Of a DNA stretch of 37,089 nt, positions 1 to 7,703 are shown piece by piece. Origin of the DNA: Dethiosulfovibrio peptidovorans (lineage in GTDB: Bacteria; Synergistota; Synergistia; Synergistales; Dethiosulfovibrionaceae). The notes beneath the pieces are model-generated. The model saw nothing but the letters and a program-made list of their open reading frames with translations, searched no databases and was not told the DNA's origin. The stretch spans positions 1 through 37,089 of the forward strand of contig PDTB01000004.1 in assembly GCA_002748665.1 (NCBI GenBank). Direction: 5' to 3'. The stretch's first letter is position 1. Each line of letters begins with the position of its first letter. The position numbers and the translations under genes were made by a program.

Positions 1-2
1 TG

Positions 3-566
3 ATGACTAAATCGAACCTTCGAGCTGCCGCCTTTCGACTGAGAGGCGGTATCTGGACGGCTCTTTTCTTGGCCATCCTCTGGCTCGCCTCCCCCTCTGC
101 TCCTTCTGTGGCTATCGGGTTGATTCCCGTGATGCTTGGGCAGGCCCTTCGATGCTGGGCAGCTGGATGTATTGGGCGGTATAGGGGGGAACGGGTTTCA
201 GCCAAACGGCTGGCGACTTGGGGGCCTTATTCCCTGTGTCGGAACCCATTGTACGTGGGTAACGGTCTCATTGGGCTGGGGTGGGGGATCATGGCCGGTA
301 TCGTGCCTCTGATACTGTTCGCCTTGACGTTTTGGGTTCTGTACGGTCTTCTCATCGTGCCATGGGAAGAGCGTTTTCTTCTGAAAAAATTTGGAGATGC
401 GTACCGTCGATACCGTCGAACGGTTGGTGCTTTTTGTCCCAAACAATGGCCAGTTTGCGTCGAATTGGGAAGTTTTGATCTCTCGATACTCTGGAGAAGT
501 GAAAGGCACAGTCTTCTGGTTACCCTCCTGGGAACGGTAGTTCTTGCCTCTCGTCTGTGGTGGTGA
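3..566 (+). CDS. Isoprenylcysteine carboxyl methyltransferase (ICMT)/PEMT-like membrane methyltransferase
   Basis: This 187-residue integral membrane protein carries the core signature of the ICMT/phospholipid methyltransferase fold. There is a GPYSLCRNPLYVGN motif near residues 74-87, with the usual Gly-Pro-Tyr and Arg-Asn-Pro, followed after two membrane spans by EERFLLKKFGDAYRRYRRTV. In known members these bind S-adenosylmethionine and the headgroup side of the substrate. Hydrophobic segments lie near residues 16-55, 88-118 and 170-187. Bacterial members methylate varied or unknown small substrates, so the substrate cannot be read here. The ATG overlaps a TGA (TGATG at the very start of the window), so it is probably translationally coupled to a gene cut off by the window edge. 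A strong terminator follows. Confidence 0.8.
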   Translation: MTKSNLRAAAFRLRGGIWTALFLAILWLASPSAPSVAIGLIPVMLGQALRCWAAGCIGRYRGERVSAKRLATWGPYSLCRNPLYVGNGLIGLGWGIMAGIVPLILFALTFWVLYGLLIVPWEERFLLKKFGDAYRRYRRTVGAFCPKQWPVCVELGSFDLSILWRSERHSLLVTLLGTVVLASRLWW

Positions 567-583
567 CGGAGCTTTAAATATAT

Positions 584-628
584 GACGAAGGCCTGGAAAA
601 CCGATTTTTCCAGGCCTTCGTCGTTTTT
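584..628 (+). terminator. Rho-independent terminator after the methyltransferase gene
   Basis: A perfect 17-bp stem (584-600 with 606-622) with a 5-nt loop is followed by a T-rich tract (GTTTTTTA). It sits 18 bp after the methyltransferase stop. It lies between convergent genes, but the opposite strand has only a weak T tract. Confidence 0.9.
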
Positions 629-636
629 TATGTCGT

Positions 637-1884
637 CTAAAATTTTGCGATGTGGCCCCCGAAGAGGCGGTTCCAAGTCTTTTCGTAGACCTCTTGAGGT
701 TGGGGCACGATCCGAGCGAGTCCCTCTTCCACGCAGGCCTGGGCTACGGCTTCGGCGATTCGGGGGACAAGTTGGTCGGAAAAAATAAACGGTGTGATGT
801 GGTCTGGTCCTAATCGACTGGTATCCACGTTGTCAGCGTATTCCCTGGCGACCTTGAGCTGCACACCGAATGTGAGCCCCGTTGCCCGAACGTCCAGGAT
901 ACCCCGGGTGAACCCGGGAAAAATAGCCAGGTTGGGCATACAGTTGATTCCATCCATGATACCGCATCCCACGACCGCAGCTCCCGCCTCTTTTGCCTCA
1001 TTCTGTGTCATTTCGGGGACGGGGCGGGTGAGGGGAAAAACCACGCTCTGGGGTGCCATCAGGGCCACATGCTCTTTTCCAAAAGCCTTGGGCTGGCCTG
1101 TGAGTCCGATCAGGATATCGGCTCCTCTGATCGCCGTTTCAAGTCCGCCTCGAAGCCCTTCCGGGTTGAGGCGGTCCAGAATAAACCGCTGTACGCCGTT
1201 GAGGCTCTCCATCTCAGGGTGGATGATTCCCTGCCTGTTCAGCATGACGATATTTTGAGCACCGGCGTGGAGCATGAGTTCCGCCGTAGCGATGGCAGAG
1301 GTCCCAGCACCGACGATGACTATTTTAACAGAGTCTAGCTCCTTCCCGACGACCTTGAGGGCGTTAAACAGGGAGCCTAGGATGACCGCCGACGAACAGT
1401 GCATGTCGTCGGCGAAGATGGGGATGTCGAGCTCTTTTCGGAGTTTCCGGACCAATAAAAAATCCGTCGGACTCTTTATGTCCTCCAGATTGATTGCTCC
1501 CACGGTGGGAGCCAAGAGTCTGCAGAAATCCGTGAGTTGGTCAATCTCGGTGGTGTTGACACACAGAGGGAGAGCGTTGACGTCACCAAATCGCTTGTAG
1601 AGCAGGCATTTCCCCTCTATCATTGGCAGGGCTGCCTCGGGGCCGTAGTGTTCCTGACCCAGGAGTGAGGTCCCATTGGAGATGATGGCCAGCCTGTCTC
1701 GTTTTCCGGTTAGCTCGTAGACAGCCTCTCGATTGGCCTGTATCTCCTTGGCCGCTATGGCTCCGCCCTGTATGTAGGCCATGGCCAGGTCCTGTTTGTT
1801 TCTGATAGAAATAGTGGGAGAGAGCTTGATCTTTCCCTGGGCTCGCCGATGGAGCTCCAGTGCTTCGGTTCGGTCTACAGGCAT
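637..1884 (-). CDS. Divergent malic enzyme (malate dehydrogenase, oxaloacetate-decarboxylating) family protein
   Basis: This 415-residue protein matches the short bacterial malic enzymes, which oxidatively decarboxylate malate to pyruvate with NAD(P)+. Expected catalytic positions are present: Tyr37, Lys92 in EGKCLLYKRF, metal-ligand pair Glu134-Asp135 in GAINLEDI, and Asp159-Asp160. A Rossmann dinucleotide site GAGTSA lies at 192-197. The surrounding signatures differ from the family norm. YTPGV is YIQGG at 37-41, SDGT is SNGT at 69-72, and HDDQHGT is ADDMHCS at 158-164. It may therefore be a subfamily with changed substrate or cofactor preference. The start has TAAGGAG about 9 nt upstream. 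It is the last gene of a leftward operon, 28 bp after the metallo-hydrolase gene. Confidence 0.85.
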   Translation of the reverse strand: MPVDRTEALELHRRAQGKIKLSPTISIRNKQDLAMAYIQGGAIAAKEIQANREAVYELTGKRDRLAIISNGTSLLGQEHYGPEAALPMIEGKCLLYKRFGDVNALPLCVNTTEIDQLTDFCRLLAPTVGAINLEDIKSPTDFLLVRKLRKELDIPIFADDMHCSSAVILGSLFNALKVVGKELDSVKIVIVGAGTSAIATAELMLHAGAQNIVMLNRQGIIHPEMESLNGVQRFILDRLNPEGLRGGLETAIRGADILIGLTGQPKAFGKEHVALMAPQSVVFPLTRPVPEMTQNEAKEAGAAVVGCGIMDGINCMPNLAIFPGFTRGILDVRATGLTFGVQLKVAREYADNVDTSRLGPDHITPFIFSDQLVPRIAEAVAQACVEEGLARIVPQPQEVYEKTWNRLFGGHIAKF

Positions 1885-1912
1885 AATGTCTCACTCCTTA
1901 GGTCTCAGTCAG

Positions 1913-2701
1913 TTACGTCGGCAGATGGTTCAGGTCCAGGATCATTCCATCGGTGGCGGCGATCACTGTGGTGTCCTCGGTGCAGAGCTGTGTGGCCAAA
2001 GCTTCGGGGTCGTTTTTCAGGATGCTCGTCCCCAGATGGGTCATGACCAGCAGCTTAGGGTAGACTTGGCGGAGAAAACGAGCCATGTCCGGGACGGACA
2101 GATGCTGGATGGGAGGACGATTCTCCAGCAGGGTTACGTTAGCGACGATCACCTCTCGGTCGTGGAAGAATCTCTCCAGTTTTGGGAGATAGGCAGTGTC
2201 GCTGATCAAGCCCAGCTTGGGGATGCCCGATCCGTCGAAACGAAGTCCGTAACACTCGACCCCATGATGACGGAGGGAGATCGGCCTCACTGTTCCTCCC
2301 GGGGACTGGACGGGGTTCAGGTCGCTCCAACGGACGAGCTGGAGAAATCTGTCTCGGAGGTTCCTGTACAGCACCGGTTCGTCGTCGATGGCGTCCGATG
2401 GCAGGGCCGTGAGAATACCGGGACGTCGGCCGCCTTCGGTCATGGCTTCTGCCAGGCTATTGCAGTCACCGCTGTGATCGATATGCCGGTGAGTCAGGAG
2501 CATGCCGCTTATGTGGTTCGGGTCCACGAGAGGACGAAGGACACACATTCGAACCAATGCTCCGGGGCCTGGATCCACCGCCATCCGAAATCCTCCCAGG
2601 GAGATCACCATGCCGCCGGAGCTTCTAGTCTGGTTGATCACGTTGAATCGGGTTCCAGCGGTTCCCAGAAAAACCATGGGGTTCTGAGGAAGTTGCGTCA
2701 A
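1913..2701 (-). CDS. Metallo-beta-lactamase fold (RNase Z/arylsulfatase-like) metal-dependent hydrolase
   Basis: The 262-residue protein has the metallo-beta-lactamase metal site HRHIDH (71-76, preceded by LT), the early turn DPGPG (43-47) and later His/Asp positions in SDTAYLP and MTHLGTS. This layout fits the one-domain hydrolases related to RNase Z and arylsulfatases, which bind two zinc ions. The substrate is unknown. I chose the TTG start because it overlaps the upstream stop as TTGA, implying translational coupling with the isochorismatase-family gene. The alternative is the internal ATG eight codons later. Operon context with a malic enzyme does not reveal the substrate. Confidence 0.85.
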   Translation of the reverse strand: MTQLPQNPMVFLGTAGTRFNVINQTRSSGGMVISLGGFRMAVDPGPGALVRMCVLRPLVDPNHISGMLLTHRHIDHSGDCNSLAEAMTEGGRRPGILTALPSDAIDDEPVLYRNLRDRFLQLVRWSDLNPVQSPGGTVRPISLRHHGVECYGLRFDGSGIPKLGLISDTAYLPKLERFFHDREVIVANVTLLENRPPIQHLSVPDMARFLRQVYPKLLVMTHLGTSILKNDPEALATQLCTEDTTVIAATDGMILDLNHLPT

Positions 2702-3249
2702 TTCTTAAACAGTGGGAGCAACTTGGAGAACTCTGGGGTCCCTGCTCGTTGAAGAAGCTGATAGATCACCGACTCCAGAGGGAGAACATGAACGCCACAG
2801 GCAGTCATGTTGCTCAAAGCCAGGCGATGGTGTTCCGGGTTTCTGCTACCGCAGGCGTCTGCGACCACTGCCACCTGGTACTCTCGTTTCAGAAACTGAA
2901 GGGCTGTGGTGTGGATGCAGATGTGGCTTTCGATGCCGAAGAGCACCACCTGGGTCTTTTGGGGGCAGAAAATATACTCGTTGAACCCCTGCTCGTTGAA
3001 ACACCCGAAGCTTTGCTTCTCGAAGGGAGGATCCTCCAGATATTCCCGAAGGTCTTGGATCGTTGTTCCCAGGCCTTGGGGGTACTGTTCGGTGTACCGC
3101 ACGGGGATGCTCATGACCTGGGCTGCTATGAGGAGTTTTTTTACATTTCGAAGGACGTCCTGATGGCTGTGGATGGCGGGCAGGAGTTTTTCCTGAATAT
3201 CCACGAGGAGAAACAGTGTCGTTTTCGTCTGAAGCGTATGTGGTTTCAA
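2698..3249 (-). CDS. Isochorismatase-family cysteine hydrolase
   Basis: This is a compact hydrolase of the isochorismatase-like fold (ISOC1/YcaC-type). The expected triad is visible: Asp in LLVDIQ (residue 20 counted from an upstream GTG), Lys in FEKQSF (81) and nucleophilic Cys in GIESHICIHTTA (114). Family members hydrolyse C-N or vinyl-ether bonds, and the natural substrate is usually unknown. A frame opens at a GTG at 3258, but AGGAGG abuts that codon. The TTG at 3249 has AGGAGG about 8 nt upstream and is the better start. It is the first gene of the leftward three-gene operon and overlaps the next gene by 4 bp. Confidence 0.85.
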   Translation of the reverse strand: MKPHTLQTKTTLFLLVDIQEKLLPAIHSHQDVLRNVKKLLIAAQVMSIPVRYTEQYPQGLGTTIQDLREYLEDPPFEKQSFGCFNEQGFNEYIFCPQKTQVVLFGIESHICIHTTALQFLKREYQVAVVADACGSRNPEHHRLALSNMTACGVHVLPLESVIYQLLQRAGTPEFSKLLPLFKN

Positions 3250-3329
3250 CGGAGCCACCTCCTGATGTTCTCTTCTCCTGTTATTATGCCATATGCTTCC
3301 TCTTGCCGGTATCGCAAAACGCTCTTTTA

Positions 3330-3338
3330 TGCTATCCT
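3330..3338 (+). promoter_or_regulatory. Possible extended -10 promoter element (TGCTATCCT)
   Basis: TGC-TATCCT lies 38 bp before the start of the unknown gene at 3376. It resembles TGCTATACT boxes found in front of three other genes in this window. A weak -35 (TTGCCG at 3303-3308) is not well spaced. Confidence 0.35.
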
Positions 3339-3375
3339 TACCGTCGTTATCTCACCCATGGAGGATCCAAAACCG

Positions 3376-3951
3376 ATGACCGATAAAAACGACGATCTTC
3401 AGGAATGGACCGTGGAGCAGGTCTTGAAGGCAATGACCACCCCGGAGTACCCCGAATACGTACTACAAGCGGTGGAACAGCTTCAGATCTGGATGAACGA
3501 AAAACTCTCTGCCCCCGGAGATGAGGGCCTGACCACCGATTATGATCGATTGTACGCACAGCTGGACTGGATTCGGAAACATGCCGCTTTTCTGGGCGAG
3601 GACGGTGATACTAGCCCTTCGGAGGCTGTAGTTGTCTCTCTGGAGCCCAGTGATCAGGATGAGGCAATGCGAATGGCCATCGATCATGTAGCGATATTCA
3701 ACAGAAACTGCCAACGGATATGGCTGCTCAGCGATTCCTGGGTTCCTGGAGAAGTCCTTCGATACCAGCGTCACATAAGAGCCTTAGAGGGGCGGAACGT
3801 ATCCTTTCGCTTTCTCCTCATCACCCCTTGCGGTTGGACCGAGATCCCCCTTCGGCAGGATGATGCACCCGGTGACAGCTTAGGATGGAACAGCACTACT
3901 ACGGGAGTCTTGGGCCGGGATCGAGTCGAGGACAAGGACGGCGAAAAATGA
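3376..3951 (+). CDS. Hypothetical soluble protein
   Basis: I do not recognise this protein of about 191 residues. The frame is open far upstream on the strand opposite the isochorismatase gene, but that part is antisense. The likely start is the ATG at 3376, preceded by GGAGG at 3360-3364; the ATG at 3358 has no ribosome site. The N-terminal half is acidic and looks helical, with a Glu-Gln-rich stretch. A middle segment reads like an alpha/beta core (VVVSLEPSDQDEAMRMAIDH, then RIWLLSDSWVPGEVLRY). The C-terminus is polar. No signal peptide or membrane span is seen. It is followed directly by the tRNA-Pro promoter, so it is probably monocistronic. Confidence 0.65.
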   Translation: MTDKNDDLQEWTVEQVLKAMTTPEYPEYVLQAVEQLQIWMNEKLSAPGDEGLTTDYDRLYAQLDWIRKHAAFLGEDGDTSPSEAVVVSLEPSDQDEAMRMAIDHVAIFNRNCQRIWLLSDSWVPGEVLRYQRHIRALEGRNVSFRFLLITPCGWTEIPLRQDDAPGDSLGWNSTTTGVLGRDRVEDKDGEK

Positions 3952-3952
3952 T

Positions 3953-3981
3953 TTGACGAAGTGGAATGGTGACTGTATAAT
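3953..3981 (+). promoter_or_regulatory. Sigma-70-type promoter of tRNA-Pro
   Basis: TTGACG and TATAAT are separated by exactly 17 nt, with the -10 ending 10 nt before the tRNA 5' end. The -35 overlaps the end of the upstream hypothetical gene. Confidence 0.9.
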
Positions 3982-3991
3982 GCCCTTCGTT

Positions 3992-4069
<78 letters not shown>

Positions 4070-4081
4070 GACTGGACGAAA

Positions 4082-4113
4082 AACGATCTTGGCCTCGGTC
4101 AAGGTCGTTTTTT
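4082..4113 (+). terminator. Rho-independent terminator after tRNA-Pro
   Basis: A 10-bp stem (AACGATCTTG with CAAGGTCGTT, one wobble pair) is followed by a T tract. It separates the tRNA from the smpB promoter. Confidence 0.85.
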
Positions 4114-4135
4114 CTCAGGAGACATCAACTTCTCC

Positions 4136-4164
4136 TTGACTATTACTGACTATATTGTTATACT
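4136..4164 (+). promoter_or_regulatory. Promoter of smpB
   Basis: TTGACT and TATACT have a 17-nt spacer and lie 26 bp before the smpB ATG. The reading frame remains open through this promoter, so the promoter argues against any longer SmpB start. Confidence 0.85.
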
Positions 4165-4189
4165 TGTTGATACAAGAGAGGTGACCGTT

Positions 4190-4651
4190 ATGGCCGTGGA
4201 GAGGGTCTCACATAATCGCAAAGCCCGCCACGACTATTTTATCGTAGATACCTACGAGTGTGGTATCGTCCTTACCGGTACCGAGATAAAATCGATCCGA
4301 GCCGGACGAGTGAACCTGAAGGATGGATATGCCAAGCTCGATAACAGAGAGCTCTGGCTTTTCAACATCCATATATCTCCTTATGAACACGCCAGTTGGC
4401 GTCAGCACGAACCTACCCGAAAACGCAAGCTCCTCATGCGTAAGGGAGAGCTCCGCCGGATTGCCTCCAAGGTGAAAGAACGGGGTTTTACCTTGATCCC
4501 CCTGTCGCTTTACATCAAGGATGGTCGGTGGGCCAAGGTCGAGCTTGGTCTCGCCAAGGGCAAGGCTCTTCATGACAAGAGGAACGCTCTGGCGGAGAAG
4601 GATGCCAAGAGAACCATGGAGAGAGAACTCCGAAATCGCCAAAAAGATTGA
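4190..4651 (+). CDS. smpB: SsrA-binding protein SmpB (trans-translation)
   Basis: SmpB binds the tRNA-like domain of tmRNA and delivers it with alanine to ribosomes stalled on broken mRNAs. The 153 residues cover the full family length. Seen are NRKARHDYFIVDTYECGIVL, GTEIKSIRAGRVNLKDGYA, NIHISPYEHA and the basic C-terminal tail (KGKALHDKR onwards) that enters the decoding site. The ATG at 4190 follows AGAGGTG. The ssrA gene begins 10 bp after the stop, so both parts of the rescue system are adjacent and probably co-transcribed. Confidence 0.97.
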   Translation: MAVERVSHNRKARHDYFIVDTYECGIVLTGTEIKSIRAGRVNLKDGYAKLDNRELWLFNIHISPYEHASWRQHEPTRKRKLLMRKGELRRIASKVKERGFTLIPLSLYIKDGRWAKVELGLAKGKALHDKRNALAEKDAKRTMERELRNRQKD

Positions 4652-4661
4652 GCGTCGACGT

Positions 4662-4978
4662 GGGGGTGACCGGTTTCGACTGGTATGTCGCAAGTCTGGG
4701 AGCAGGTCGAGTGATGGCCGTAAGCCATTACCAAATGAACTGACAACAACTACGCTCTGGCTGCTTAAATAAGCAGTCACCTGTCGGGAGGGGAGCGCTC
4801 GCAGATCCGAGGCAGGTTATCAACGCGGGCAACGTATGGGTCCAGTCGGATGAGGTATCATGGTGTTCTGTCGATCACACCAGATATCTCCCGTAGAAAA
4901 AGAGATCGTCTAAGCCTGTAGCCGCCCATTCATACACGGTATGTCAGGACCGGGGTTCGACTCCCCGCACCTCCACCA
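4662..4978 (+). ncRNA. ssrA: Transfer-messenger RNA (tmRNA, ssrA)
   Basis: The 5' end (GGGGGTGACCGGTTTCGAC) and 3' end (GGTTCGACTCCCCGCACC, then TCCACCA) are diagnostic. The acceptor GGGGGTG pairs with CACCTCC, leaving A-CCA. The tag reading frame ends GAC AAC AAC TAC GCT CTG GCT GCT TAA (4742-4768), giving DNNYALAA. An in-frame TGA at 4736-4738 means at most one more residue (ACT, Thr) can precede it. There is no separate obvious promoter; the RNA is probably processed from a transcript shared with smpB. Confidence 0.95.
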
Positions 4979-5011
4979 TTTTAATTTTATAATTAGGAAG
5001 GATTACTGTAT

Positions 5012-5043
5012 AGGCCTCGCTATGGCGGGGCCTTGTTTTTTTT
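5012..5043 (+). terminator. Terminator of the smpB-ssrA unit
   Basis: A 9-bp GC-rich stem (AGGCCTCGC with GCGGGGCCT, one wobble pair) with a 4-nt loop is followed by a run of T. Confidence 0.9.
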
Positions 5044-5521
5044 AGTATTCTATAAGTATATTTATAGAATGTCATGGATAAGTCAACATATAAATAAGTA
5101 GATTTGTAGCTATACAGGTATTGTACTCATTTCTGAGGGAGGCGGCATTGTGGTTATGCGCCGACCTATCTCGAGATTTACGAATATGCCTGATTTTCTG
5201 CAAGGAGGAAGAAGTTTCATTCCTCGCTGGGAGATTGAGATACGACAGGAGAGCTGTCGCGGAAGTGGGAAGCTGGAGTTGCGAGCCTTTAACTACTCTA
5301 AGGGCACCTCTAAAAACGGTTTTTCTTGAGATAACAACCCATTTCCATCCAAGATAGAATGGTAAAATATCAATAAATTCCAATATATCCAAAGGCCCCA
5401 AAAAAGAGTCCCTTCCTCTGAAACAAGGAAGTCCTTTTTATCGGAAGACTGGAATTTACTTTTCAGGGGGCCAGAGACGTTAGCATCGTTTTATATGGAA
5501 AGACGATCGGGAGGAAGATAT
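5044..5521. other. Gene-free region, about 480 bp
   Basis: I see no credible gene. It holds a 9-bp inverted repeat ATTCTATAA/TTATAGAAT (5047-5055 and 5062-5070). It also holds a possible solo insertion-sequence end (5302-5375). A weak hairpin (CTTCCT/AGGAAG, 5412-5431) lies between A-rich and T-rich flanks, so it could act as a weak terminator in either direction. Confidence 0.6.
5302..5375 (+). mobile_element. Possible solo end of an insertion sequence
   Basis: GGGCACCTCTAAAAACG at 5302-5318 matches, at 16 of 17 positions, the complement of 27957-27973. A second box about 46 nt inward (5351-5375) matches 27319-27343 at 21 of 25 positions. In the other locus this box sits about 52 nt inside the left end of a similar motif. 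The shared architecture suggests two copies of one IS left end. No transposase follows here. Confidence 0.3.
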
Positions 5522-6100
5522 ATGACGCAAGACCATATCCGAGAATATCTGGAAGAAAAATTTACCCGAGATCCTCAAACTGGGGCTTTGGAGGTGCGGC
5601 TACGTTTCAAGAGCTACGAAGATCTTTTCGAACCTCTTGATGGAGCTCCTTATGGAGAGAAAAACCTTTCTTCCGCTCTTGTTCGCGTTCTCCTGCATCT
5701 TTTTGAGGAGATCCCTTTGGAATATCCTTACGTCCTTGTTTTTGAGTTTACCGGAGTGTGTCGAGTCCCCCGGATGGAGGAACGATGCGCAAAAGACTTC
5801 TACCGGTGGTGTCACTACCGTTCGGCTCTGGCAAGGAAGAGGGTACAAAAAAATACCAAGGACACTCTGCTCTATGCATGCATTGCTGCCATACTTATCG
5901 GAGCGAGTTCGCTAATGGGAAAGTTTTACCCTTCAAGTATGCTGGAAAGGGAACTCCTGCATCAGGTTCTTACCGTAGGATGGTGGATTTTTGCATGGCA
6001 GGCGGGGTCTAATCTGCTTCTTAATTGGGGGCACATCCGGGCTCCCCTTCGGCAATTCACACGACTTCAGACCTATCCTGTTCGATTTGAATATTTTTGA
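5522..6100 (+). CDS. Hypothetical protein with two C-terminal membrane spans
   Basis: I do not recognise this protein of 192 residues. The first two thirds are soluble and charged, with an acidic N-terminal helix and a YVLVFEFTGVCRVPRMEERC segment. Two hydrophobic stretches follow (DTLLYACIAAILIGASSLMG and QVLTVGWWIFAWQAGSNLLL). The C-terminus is short and basic-aromatic. Membrane topology with a cytoplasmic N-domain is likely but inferred. The start at 5522 has GGGAGGA about 7 nt upstream; an earlier in-frame ATG at 5495 lacks a ribosome site. It stands alone between gene-poor stretches. Confidence 0.7.
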   Translation: MTQDHIREYLEEKFTRDPQTGALEVRLRFKSYEDLFEPLDGAPYGEKNLSSALVRVLLHLFEEIPLEYPYVLVFEFTGVCRVPRMEERCAKDFYRWCHYRSALARKRVQKNTKDTLLYACIAAILIGASSLMGKFYPSSMLERELLHQVLTVGWWIFAWQAGSNLLLNWGHIRAPLRQFTRLQTYPVRFEYF

Positions 6101-6479
6101 GAGCGTGAATCTCTTATCCCTTGCTTGGTCTTAGCTTCTACACTTTGACCAGGGGGGATGAACACCCCGATCTCTCCTCATGCAACAAATCCGAAGATAT
6201 TCGTGATGGGATTCAAGGCTGTGAGGGGAGGAAATGCGCTATGGGCAGAATGATATATGTCGAGGCAAGAGAGAATAAATAAGAAAAGTTGTGCCTTTTT
6301 TACCCTGCGGCCTCTGTGTTTTTGCTCGGATCGAAAAGTATTGGAGGAACGACGCTTTTATTCTTTCGTGGAGAAGAGGTATGGGAATCGGACATTCTCT
6401 TGCCCTAGATTACTGAGTGCTAGGTTCTCTAAAAATCGTTGTGGGGTCGTGATGAATTGCCAAGGGAAGGGAGAATACG
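6101..6479. other. Gene-free region before the M20 hydrolase
   Basis: This stretch of about 380 bp has only short frames, including tiny ones behind purine-rich sites near 6235 and 6380 that I cannot support as genes. No clear promoter or terminator is visible. Confidence 0.5.
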
Positions 6480-7703
6480 GTGAAGATTTCGGTGAACCGT
6501 GAGCGGTTGATCGCGACATTGCAAGATTTAGGAGCTGTCGGACTGGACGGAAGCGGTGGGCGTACCAGGCTTGCCTTGGATGATGGTGACAAGGCGGGGC
6601 GGGATCTGTTTGTCAGGTGGCTGAGAGACCTGGAGCTGGATGTCAAAATCGACGCTATCGGAAACATCTTCGGCGTGTTGCCAGGGTTCGAACCGGGAGA
6701 TCCAGTAACCATGGGATCCCACATAGACACCGTCAGAAACGGCGGTATGTTTGATGGAGCTGTCGGTGTATTAGGGGGACTGGAGGTTCTTCGTACCATA
6801 AGGGAAAAAGAGATCTCTCACAGGCGCTCGCTGGCAGTAGCTGTCTTCACCAACGAGGAAGGAGCTCGATTTGCTCCCGATATGATGGGAAGCCTTGTTC
6901 TGACTGGTGTTATGGATCCTAACGATGCGTACAGAATATCCGATGATTGCGGACGGACTGTCGGTGAGGAGCTGGATCGGATCGGTTACAGGGGGATTGA
7001 TTCGGTGATCCCGTCCACCTATCTGGAGCTTCACGTGGAACAGGGACCGTTCCTGGACCGTGAAGGTGTCTCCATGGGGGTTGTGGATGGAGTACAGGGT
7101 ATCGCTTGGTGGAAGGGATGTTACCGTGGTCAGGCCAACCACGCTGGAACGACCCTTATGACAATGAGAAACGATGCTTTGTTGGCTGTCTCCCATCTTC
7201 ATGTGGCCGTGACCGACCTGGTTCGGGAATGGGGCGGTTGTGCCACAGTGGGACGAGTCGCCGTTCAGCCCGACATAGTCAACGTCATTCCTGGCGAGGC
7301 TCTATTCACACTGGATGTGCGTCATCCTGACGTCTCTTGTTTTCATCAGCTGAAAATAAAGGTGCAGGAGATCATGCATCGTTTGGCCCAGCGCTTTGAT
7401 CTTCAACTGGAGCTCTCGCAAAACGTCGACGTTCAGCCGGTGACCTTTGATCGAAGGCTGAAAGACTTGATTCAATCGGTGATGGTAGATCATGGGTTGA
7501 CCTTTACTCATCTTTGGAGTGGGGCTGGGCACGATGCGCAGATATTGGCGAGACGGGTTCCCTCGGCGATGATCTTCGTTCCGTCCATTGGAGGCAAGAG
7601 TCATTGTCCCCAAGAGGAGAGCGATTTCGACCAGATTGCTGATGGAGTGAATGTGTTGTTAGAATGTGCCCTTCGTGTGGCTCGTGGGGAGGGTGAACTC
7701 TGA
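6480..7703 (+). CDS. Zn-dependent M20-family amidohydrolase (N-carbamoyl-L-amino acid hydrolase/allantoate amidohydrolase type)
   Basis: This family cleaves ureido or carbamoyl groups from N-carbamoyl amino acids, allantoate or ureidoglycine in the cytoplasm, using two metal ions. The 407 residues show the full signature: GSHIDTVRNGGMFDG with His81 and Asp92, TNEEGARF with Glu126-Glu127, LELHVEQGP with His185, GQANHAGTT in the dimerisation lid, SGAGHDAQ, and GGKSHCPQEES with His375. The GTG start has AAGGGAG about 7 nt upstream. No hydantoinase, dihydropyrimidinase or transporter gene adjoins it, so the substrate cannot be fixed; carbamoyl amino acid or allantoate are the main options. Confidence 0.9.
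   Translation: MKISVNRERLIATLQDLGAVGLDGSGGRTRLALDDGDKAGRDLFVRWLRDLELDVKIDAIGNIFGVLPGFEPGDPVTMGSHIDTVRNGGMFDGAVGVLGGLEVLRTIREKEISHRRSLAVAVFTNEEGARFAPDMMGSLVLTGVMDPNDAYRISDDCGRTVGEELDRIGYRGIDSVIPSTYLELHVEQGPFLDREGVSMGVVDGVQGIAWWKGCYRGQANHAGTTLMTMRNDALLAVSHLHVAVTDLVREWGGCATVGRVAVQPDIVNVIPGEALFTLDVRHPDVSCFHQLKIKVQEIMHRLAQRFDLQLELSQNVDVQPVTFDRRLKDLIQSVMVDHGLTFTHLWSGAGHDAQILARRVPSAMIFVPSIGGKSHCPQEESDFDQIADGVNVLLECALRVARGEGEL

Noticed and set aside
2749-3375. Upstream extension of the hypothetical gene at 3376
   Set aside because: It is antisense to the isochorismatase-family gene and has no start signal.
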